Shown here: positions 30,903-36,209 of the stretch, one piece after another | How the letters are laid out: each line of letters opens with the position of its first letter | How positions within the stretch are numbered: position 1 is the stretch's first letter | Origin: PALSA-612 sp046729255 | Lineage (GTDB): Bacteria; Actinomycetota; Thermoleophilia; Gaiellales; Gaiellaceae | Reading direction: 5' to 3' | Assembly (NCBI GenBank): GCA_046729255.1 | Contig: JBKPGF010000002.1 | Location: 1 to 36,209, forward strand | DNA: 36,209 nucleotides | Translations under genes and position numbers: made by a program | The notes under the pieces: generated by a model | The model's input: the letters and a program-made list of their open reading frames with translations, nothing else | The model's database searches: none | Told to the model about the DNA's origin: nothing

Positions 30903-32525
30903 TCAGACGTGCTTCCTGGCGCGGAGCGAACGCACGACCTGGAGGGCGGCGAGACGACCCGGCGCCCCCATGATCCCTCCGCCCGGGTGCGTGGCCGAGC
31001 CGCACATCCAGAGGTTCCGCAGAGGCGTTCGGTAGCGCGCCCACCCCGGTATGGGCCGGTTGAAGAAGAGCTGCTCGAGGGAGAGCTCGCCCTGGAAGAT
31101 GTTGCCCTCGGAGAGCCCGAACCGGTCCTCGATGTCCTTCGGGGTAAGCACCTGCGCGTGCAGGATCAGCTGCCGGATGTTCGGCGCTCGCTCCTCGATG
31201 GTGTCCACGACCGTCTCCCCGAACGACTCGCGCCGAGCGTCGTCCCAGTCGTCCCCGTCGGCCAGGCGGTACGGCGCGTACTGGACGAAGCAACTCATGA
31301 CGTGCTTGCCGGGTGGCGCCATGGACGGATCGACGAGAGTCGGGAGGATCATGTCGATGAAGGGACGCCGGCTGAAGCGCCCGGCCTTCGCGTCGTCGTA
31401 GGCCAGCTCCATGTAGTCGATGCTGGGGCTGAAGGTGATCGCGCCCCGCAGGTGGTCGCCCGCGCCGGGAAGGCACGTGAACTCGGGTAAGCCGTCGAGC
31501 GCGAGGTTCACCTTCCCGCTCGAGCCACGGAATCGGTAGCGCTCGACCTCCTCGATGAATGCCCCATCGAGCAGTCCCGGCTCGGCGAGCCGGACGAATG
31601 TCTGGTGCGGGTCGAGGCTCGACAGGGTCACCCGGCCCAGCACTTCCTCGCCCGAGCTCGTGACGACGCCCGTCACTTCGCCGTCTCGGGTCAGGAGGCG
31701 GTCTACGGGGGCCTCGGTCCGGATCTCGACGCCGAGCGATCGGGCTGCGCTTGCGATCGCCTCGCTGACGGCGCCCGTTCCCCCCCTCGGTATTCCCCAC
31801 GCCCGCGAGACGCCGTCGATCTCGCCCATGTAGTGGTGCAGGAGAACGTAGGCGGTCCCGGGAGAGCGGACCCCCTGAAACGTCCCGATGACCCCCGAGG
31901 CGCTGATGGTCGCCTTGAGCGGATCGGTCTCGAACCACTGGTCGAGGAAGTCGGCGGCGCTCATCGTCATCAGCTGGATGAACGTCGTCCGCTGCTCCAG
32001 CGAAAGGTCGTTGAACGCCCGGGCAAGCCGCGCCACCGGCAGCCATTCGCGGGGATCGAGCCGGCCGGGGTCGGGCGGAGCGATGGACAGGATCGGCTTG
32101 ACGAATCTCGCCATCTCGACCATCAGACGCGTGTACTCCTCGTAGGCCTCCGCGTCGCTCGGCGACCAACGCCGAAGCTCGCGGGCGGTGCGGCCGTGGT
32201 CGTTCACTCTCCACAGGTAGTCGCCGTCGAGCGGGGTGAACGTCCCGTCGAGCGGCAGGATCTCGAGCCCATGCTCGGGCAGTGCCAGCTCCCGGACGAT
32301 CTCGGGGCGAAGCAGCGAGACGACGTACGAGGCAACGCTGAACCGGAAGCCGGGAAAGACCTCCTCAGTTACGGCCGCCCCACCGAGCAGGTGGCGCCGT
32401 TCGAGCACGACGACCTTCAAACCGGCTCGCGCGAGGTACGCCGCGGCGACGAGGCCGTTGTGGCCGCCGCCGATCACGACGGCGTCGTACGCGCGGCGAT
32501 CGGATCTGGGCTCGGAGGTCGTCAT
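30903..32525 (-). CDS. FAD-dependent oxidoreductase, phytoene-dehydrogenase/PYROXD2-like (copy 1)
   Basis: A 540-residue paralog of the next gene downstream. N-terminal motif AVVIGGGHNGLVAAAYLARA is followed by VVVLERRHLLGGAAVTEE; the C-terminal segment LWMCGSATHPGGGIMGAPGR matches FAD binding. The shared central region (HVMSCFVQYAPYRL) and the LEQLFFNRPIPGW segment also occur in copy 2 (HVMTVLFQYAPRHL, LDQFFAWRPLLGH). It heads the minus-strand pair, 29 bases from the divergent DmdA-like gene, so both pairs are probably controlled together. The substrate may be a methylated or aliphatic compound oxidised before or after demethylation; this is inference. Confidence 0.87.
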   Translation of the reverse strand: MTTSEPRSDRRAYDAVVIGGGHNGLVAAAYLARAGLKVVVLERRHLLGGAAVTEEVFPGFRFSVASYVVSLLRPEIVRELALPEHGLEILPLDGTFTPLDGDYLWRVNDHGRTARELRRWSPSDAEAYEEYTRLMVEMARFVKPILSIAPPDPGRLDPREWLPVARLARAFNDLSLEQRTTFIQLMTMSAADFLDQWFETDPLKATISASGVIGTFQGVRSPGTAYVLLHHYMGEIDGVSRAWGIPRGGTGAVSEAIASAARSLGVEIRTEAPVDRLLTRDGEVTGVVTSSGEEVLGRVTLSSLDPHQTFVRLAEPGLLDGAFIEEVERYRFRGSSGKVNLALDGLPEFTCLPGAGDHLRGAITFSPSIDYMELAYDDAKAGRFSRRPFIDMILPTLVDPSMAPPGKHVMSCFVQYAPYRLADGDDWDDARRESFGETVVDTIEERAPNIRQLILHAQVLTPKDIEDRFGLSEGNIFQGELSLEQLFFNRPIPGWARYRTPLRNLWMCGSATHPGGGIMGAPGRLAALQVVRSLRARKHV

Positions 32526-32554
32526 CAGCCGCGAGACGAATATATTTGCCGGCC

Positions 32555-33700
32555 ATGCCCTCGCCGTTCGACATGTCGGTCGTGCAGCGCGGAGCGCGCC
32601 TGCGGCGCAGCCCCTTCTTCGAGGCGACGCAGCGCCACGGCCCCCGGGGCTTCACCGTCTACAACCACACGCTGTTTCCGATCAACTTCGACGACTTCGA
32701 GACGGAGTACTGGCACCTCCTGCGCCACGTGACGCTCTGGGACGTCGCCGTCGAGCGCAACGTCGAGGTGACAGGGCCCGACGGCTTCCGCTTTGCGCAG
32801 TTGCTCACCTGCCGAGACCTCTCGACGTGCGCGGTCGGTCAGGCGAAGTACGTGCTAATCACGGCGCCGGACGGCGGGATCCTCAACGACCCGGTGATGT
32901 TGCGCCTGGACGAGAACACCTTCTGGTTCGCGCTCGCCGACAGCGACGTGCTGCAGTACGCGAAGGGTCTGGCCGCGCACGCGGAAATGGACGTCCAGCT
33001 CTCGGAGCCCGAGGCCTATCCGCTCCAGATCCAGGGGCCGAAGTCGAAGGACGTCGTCGGTGACCTGTTCGGGCAGCAGATCCTCGCCCTCCGCTACTAC
33101 CACTTCCGCCGCCTTGACCTGGACGGCATCCCGCTCATCCTCACCCGCACGGGTTGGACCTCGGAGGTCGGGTACGAGATCTACCTTCTCGACGCGTCGC
33201 GCGGACCGGATCTGTGGGACCGGATCATGGAAGCGGGGCAGCGGTACGAGATTCGCCCGACGGGGCCGGTCGACATCCGCCGGATCGAGGGAGGCATCTT
33301 CAACTGGGGCGCCGACATGAACCACGAGAACAACCCCTTCGAGCTGGGGCTGGACCGGCTCGTCGACCTGGACAGCGATGCCGATTTCGTTGCCCGGGAG
33401 GCGCTCGCGCGGATCCGCGACGAGGGAGTGAAGCAGAAGATCGTCGGCATCGAGATCGACGGCGACAGGCTGGAGATGAACGCGACGACCTGGCCGGTCT
33501 CGGGAGACGGCGTACACGGAACGGTCACCTCCGCCGTCTACTCCCCGCGCCTGGAGAAGAACATCGGCTACGCATGGCTGCCGACGGAGCACTCCCAGCT
33601 CGGGACGGCGCTCACCGTCGAAACGGCCGATGGCGCAAGAGCCGCGACAGTCGTGCCGCTGCCCTTCTGGGACCCCGAGAAGCAGATCCCGAAGGCGTAG
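32555..33700 (+). CDS. GcvT-family demethylase closely resembling DMSP demethylase DmdA
   Basis: A 381-residue folate-dependent aminomethyl/methyl transferase. Similarity to DmdA runs throughout: RSPFFEATQRHGPRGFTVYN, LWDVAVERNVEVTGPD, LTCRDLSTCAVGQAKY, FALADSDVLQYAKGLA and NHENNPFELGLDRLVDLDSD. The catalytic Asp pair of glycine-cleavage T protein (GGILDD) is Asn111-Asp112 here (GGILNDP), as in the DmdA clade. Such enzymes move a methyl group from sulfonium or ammonium substrates to tetrahydrofolate. I chose the ATG at 32555 over TTG at 32546. It forms a pair with the next gene (1-base overlap). DMSP itself is unproven; related soil proteins may use other methylated compounds. Confidence 0.85.
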   Translation: MPSPFDMSVVQRGARLRRSPFFEATQRHGPRGFTVYNHTLFPINFDDFETEYWHLLRHVTLWDVAVERNVEVTGPDGFRFAQLLTCRDLSTCAVGQAKYVLITAPDGGILNDPVMLRLDENTFWFALADSDVLQYAKGLAAHAEMDVQLSEPEAYPLQIQGPKSKDVVGDLFGQQILALRYYHFRRLDLDGIPLILTRTGWTSEVGYEIYLLDASRGPDLWDRIMEAGQRYEIRPTGPVDIRRIEGGIFNWGADMNHENNPFELGLDRLVDLDSDADFVAREALARIRDEGVKQKIVGIEIDGDRLEMNATTWPVSGDGVHGTVTSAVYSPRLEKNIGYAWLPTEHSQLGTALTVETADGARAATVVPLPFWDPEKQIPKA

Positions 33701-34902
33701 TGTCCGTCGGCACCGCGTTCCACGCCCGCACCGCGCCCCTCAACACGAAGCTGCAGTGGCGGGAATGGTCCGGCTATCTCACCGCCAGCGCGTACCACGA
33801 CTCGCACGAGATCGAGTACAACGCGATCCGCGAGGCGGCCGCGCTCATCGACGTCTCCCCCCTCTACAAGTACCTCGTCTCCGGTCCCGACTCCACAAGG
33901 CTCGTCGACCGCGTGATCACGCGAGACGCAACGAAGCTCGACGTGGGCCGCGTCTACTACACGTCCTGGTGCAACGAGGAGGGCCTCGTGGTCGACGACG
34001 GGACGGTCGCCCGGGTGGACGAGCGAACCTATCGCTGGACCGCTGCCGATCCGTCCCTGCGCTGGTTCCGGATGAACGCGCGCGGCTTCGACGTCGAGAT
34101 CGACGACGTGAGCGAACGGGTCTCGGCGCTGGCCGTCCAGGGGCCGCTGAGCCGCGACGTGCTGGAGGCGGCGACCGAGGCTTCGTGGGGAGACCTGGCC
34201 TACTTCGGCCATCGGGCCGGACGCGTCGGGGGCATCCCCGTCGACGTCTCGCGGACGGGCTACACCGGCGACCTCGGATACGAAGTGTGGGTGGAGAGCC
34301 GTGACGCCCTAGAGGTCTGGGACGCCTTCGTGCGGGCCGGAGGCGCCTACGGCATCCTGCCTGCCGGGATGCTCGCGCTCGACGTCGCGCGGATCGAGGC
34401 AGGGTTGATCCTCATCGAGGTGGACTTCGACTCCGTGCGGCGAGCGCTGATCTCCGAGCAGTCGTTCTCGCCGTTCGAGCTCGGCATACTCGGCCGTTTC
34501 GTCGACTTCGGCAAACACGCCGAGTTCGTCGGGCGCCGAGCTCTCGAACGAGAGCAGAAGCGAGGCGGACCTCCGCGGAGGCTCGTCGGGCTGGAGCTCG
34601 AATGGGAGCCACTCGAGGCGCTATACCGGGCGAAGGGGCTGACACCGACAATGCAGCCGGTTGCCTCGCGCGAGCCTCTTCCTCTCTACAGGCGAGGCCG
34701 GCAGATCGGCAAGGCGACGAGCACGACCTGGAGCCCCATCCTCAAGAAGGTCGTTGCGCTCGCCTCGGTGCGCGAAGATCAGAGCCGGTCCGGAACGATG
34801 ATCGAGATCGAGTGGACGGTCGAGGCTCGGCGCAGCCGGACGCCGGCGACGGTGGTGGAGCTGCCGTTCTTCGACCCGCCACGCAAGAACGCGATCGCCT
34901 AG
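33700..34902 (+). CDS. GcvT-family aminomethyltransferase-like protein
   Basis: A 400-residue protein of the glycine-cleavage T / dimethylglycine-oxidase C-terminal family. Visible are AALIDVSPLYKYLVSGPDST, the folate-site loop YTSWCNEEGLVVDDGTVARV with Asp99-Asp100 intact, LAVQGPLSRDVL, VSRTGYTGDLGYEVWVES, and the late GMLALDVARIEAGLI. It differs from the preceding DmdA-like copy, which carries Asn-Asp at the same site. GTG at 33700 overlaps the previous stop by one base (TAGTG), implying coupled translation. It probably transfers a one-carbon unit to tetrahydrofolate, perhaps acting on the product of the first enzyme or of the FAD oxidoreductases. Confidence 0.85.
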   Translation: MSVGTAFHARTAPLNTKLQWREWSGYLTASAYHDSHEIEYNAIREAAALIDVSPLYKYLVSGPDSTRLVDRVITRDATKLDVGRVYYTSWCNEEGLVVDDGTVARVDERTYRWTAADPSLRWFRMNARGFDVEIDDVSERVSALAVQGPLSRDVLEAATEASWGDLAYFGHRAGRVGGIPVDVSRTGYTGDLGYEVWVESRDALEVWDAFVRAGGAYGILPAGMLALDVARIEAGLILIEVDFDSVRRALISEQSFSPFELGILGRFVDFGKHAEFVGRRALEREQKRGGPPRRLVGLELEWEPLEALYRAKGLTPTMQPVASREPLPLYRRGRQIGKATSTTWSPILKKVVALASVREDQSRSGTMIEIEWTVEARRSRTPATVVELPFFDPPRKNAIA

Positions 34903-34975
34903 GCCGCCGCGCACCGCCTGTCCCGGACACCAGGGAGCGCACTAGCAAGACTCCTGGAACAGAATCCAGCTGACG

Positions 34976-35658
34976 ATGACTCGCGATCGCGTCGCTGCCG
35001 AAGTCGAAGAAGGCCGCGACGCCTACGAGCATCGGCTCTGGCAGGAGGCGTTCGATGCCCTCTCTCGCGCCGACGAAGACGCTCAGTTGGGCGCCGACGA
35101 CGTCGAACGTCTCGCCATCACCGCTTTCATGCTCGCGCGCGAAGAGGAAGCTGTCGGGCACCTCGAGCGGGCCCACAGGCTCAACATCGAGCGCGGGGAA
35201 CAGTTCCGCGCGATCCACTGTGCGACTGGACGTGCCTCATCCTGTTCACCCGCGGTGAGATCGGGCCGGCGAGCGGCTGGCTCGCCCGCGCGGAGCGGCT
35301 GCTCGAGAAGGAGCAGGACGACCATGGCCAGCGTGGCTACCTCCTCATTCCCCGCATGTTCCAGCAGGAAGCGGAGGGTGACATGGCAGGGGCCGTCTGG
35401 CACGGAGGAACTGCGGGTACCGCCCCAGAGGAAGCGCATCGGTTACCCCGATCAGTGGCCGCGGACGGCGACGAGCTTCGCTCGGCCTACGTCGGCACCG
35501 GCACTGTCGATCTCCAGACCGGGCGCATCGACTTCGAGTTCACCGGGACCTATGTGGGCGGCAGCGGCCGCTTTACGGGAGCCTCGGGCGCCACCCACAT
35601 CGTGGGTGTGGTCGAGGGCGGAGTCGCCGACTTCACCGAAGAGGGCTCGATCACGTAG
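34976..35658 (+). pseudogene. chimeric remnant: TPR-regulator N-terminus joined to beta-repeat C-terminus
   Basis: The first part (34976 to about 35220) reads AYEHRLWQEAFDALSRADED and FMLAREEEAVGHLERAHRLN, the TPR-like start common to actinobacterial LuxR/cyclase-type regulators. At 35218-35230 the frame shifts by the loss of one base and continues as WTCLILFTRGEIGPASGWLA, RAERLLEKEQDDHG and LLIPRMFQQEAEGDMAGAVW. Around 35390-35460 the TPR similarity stops, and the rest (SVAADGDELRSAYVGTG, FEFTGTYVGGSGRFTGASG) is the C-terminal end of a different, Gly/Thr-rich beta protein family. The gene looks like a deletion fusion that has decayed. No effector domain remains. Confidence 0.7.
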
Positions 35659-35749
35659 TGAGAAGCCGCGTACTCCGGTCTGCTCAGTCACGGGGGCGGG
35701 TCAGCGCGCAGCGACCGGCACTGGCAGGCGGGCGAGCGTCGAGGATGGT

Positions 35750-35791
35750 GCGGCCCGCCCGAGGGCGATTGGATTGGGTTCGGGCGGCCGC
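35750..35791 (+). terminator. GC-rich hairpin downstream of the chimeric gene
   Basis: GCGGCCCGCCCGA (35750-35762) and TCGGGCGGCCGC (35780-35791) form about 12 pairs with one bulged base, followed by TTT. It could be a weak terminator. The rest of 35659-35897 (about 240 bases) shows no gene. Confidence 0.4.
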
Positions 35792-35842
35792 TTTGAGGAG
35801 CTTGGCACCGGTAGCTAAGAGGAGCGTAAACTGCCTAAGGGG

Positions 35843-35870
35843 TTGGTGACCGCGGGACAGGCGTTATAGG
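35843..35870 (+). promoter_or_regulatory. candidate promoter for the terminal binding-protein gene
   Basis: TTGGTG (35843-35848) and TATAGG (35865-35870) with a 16-base spacer lie 28 bases before the GTG at 35898. Spacing is slightly short and the match moderate. Confidence 0.35.
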
Positions 35871-35897
35871 CTCGGGCCACACTCGGAGAGGGGAGCC

Positions 35898-36209
35898 GTG
35901 AGCGTTGGGATGCGCGTGGGGTGCCTGGCGATCGCAGCGGGGTCGCTGGTGCTCGCCTGGACAGCCGCCGGCTCGGGCTCGACGGGGACACTGCTCATCG
36001 CCGTCGAGGGGCCGCAGAGCGGGGCGCAGGCGGCAAACGGCGTCGACCAGCTCCGTGGCGTCCGCCTAGCTGTGAACCAGCTGAACGCGCACGGCGGGCT
36101 GTGGGACGGCCGCAAGGTGGCGGTTTTCGCGGCCGACGACAAGGCCGACGCGGCGAACGCGAAGGCGGTCGCGCGGCAGGTGATCGCGAGAGGCATCCGC
36201 TTCGTGATC
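35898..36209 (+). CDS. branched-chain amino acid-type substrate-binding protein (3' end outside window)
   Basis: An open frame of 104 codons runs off the window end. GTG at 35898 is preceded by GAGAGGGGAG. The first 25 residues form a signal peptide (VGCLAIAAGSLVLAWTAAGS), then TLLIAVEGPQSGAQAANGVD, LRGVRLAVNQLNAHGGLWDG and KVAVFAADDKADAANAKAVA. This is the start of a type 1 periplasmic binding protein of the LivJ/LivK family, where the GPxSG loop and the RGxxLAVxxxNAxGG helix shape the ligand cleft. It probably belongs to a third ABC importer beyond the window. The ligand is unknown. Confidence 0.82.
   Translation, partial: MSVGMRVGCLAIAAGSLVLAWTAAGSGSTGTLLIAVEGPQSGAQAANGVDQLRGVRLAVNQLNAHGGLWDGRKVAVFAADDKADAANAKAVARQVIARGIRFVI

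Noticed and set aside
29279..32525. Carotenoid desaturase cluster
   Set aside because: The fold is CrtI-like, but no phytoene synthase, cyclase or isoprenoid gene is near, and motifs fit the PYROXD2-like branch better.
32546..32554. TTG start for the DmdA-like gene
   Set aside because: ATG nine bases later fits family N-termini better; the extra three residues have no support.
35658..35849. Small plus-strand frame (63 codons)
   Set aside because: Basic, low-complexity translation of intergenic GC-rich DNA that includes the hairpin at 35750-35791.
1..36209. Prophage, insertion sequence, CRISPR or tRNA island
   Set aside because: No transposase, integrase, phage genes, repeat arrays or cloverleaf sequences could be found by eye on either strand.

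Overview
The window is GC-rich, densely coding DNA with GTG/TTG starts, 4-base start/stop overlaps and strong wobble-GC bias. Gene content (DUF2630 and DUF5996 proteins, XRE-cupin regulators, RbsABC- and MalFGK-type importers, paired PYROXD2-like and GcvT-like proteins) suggests a soil-type Actinomycetota, plausibly class Thermoleophilia (Gaiellales/Solirubrobacterales). The lineage is inferred from style, not from a marker gene. I saw no tRNA, rRNA, transposase or CRISPR, and no stretch over 300 bases lacks a gene or gene remnant.

Layout. (1) 1-6021: the tail of a cupin protein, then a seven-gene minus-strand operon (hemerythrin, LUD, DUF5996, DUF2630, WrbA, GFA-family, FAD monooxygenase) divergent from an HxlR regulator. 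This looks like a redox or electrophile-response unit. (2) 6018-11143: a minus-strand catabolic operon (unusual SDR, bicupin, 3-hydroxyisobutyrate-dehydrogenase-like enzyme, MetE-like methyltransferase, amidohydrolase) divergent from an XRE-cupin regulator. (3) 11865-15639: a 2-oxoacid dehydrogenase operon (E1 alpha, a second XRE-cupin regulator, E2, E1 beta) without E3. (4) 15826-20919: an M24 peptidase-fold protein with a substituted metal ligand, divergent from an RbsB-RbsA-RbsC type importer whose permease appears to start at CTG. (5) 20927-23086: a frame-disrupted GAF/nucleotide-cyclase gene and a DRG/Obg-like GTPase. (6) 23286-27825: a MalK/UgpC-type ATPase divergent from two permeases and a Tat-exported solute-binding protein, ending in a terminator. 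(7) 27882-29274: a small conserved protein and a broken DUF4331 gene. (8) 29279-34902: two tandem FAD oxidoreductases divergent from two tandem GcvT-family proteins, the first very like DMSP demethylase DmdA. (9) 34976-36209: a chimeric broken gene and the start of a type 1 periplasmic binding protein.

Working together. Two importers, two folate-type methyl/aminomethyl transferases, a MetE-like methyltransferase, FAD oxidoreductases, an oxoacid dehydrogenase and several dehydrogenases suggest an accessory island for taking up and demethylating or oxidising small methylated or carboxylated compounds. The substrate cannot be read from the sequence.

Three genes (GAF-cyclase, DUF4331, TPR chimera) carry clear frame breaks. 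All four best-defined breaks equal the loss of a single base, so consensus-sequence error must be excluded before calling them pseudogenes.
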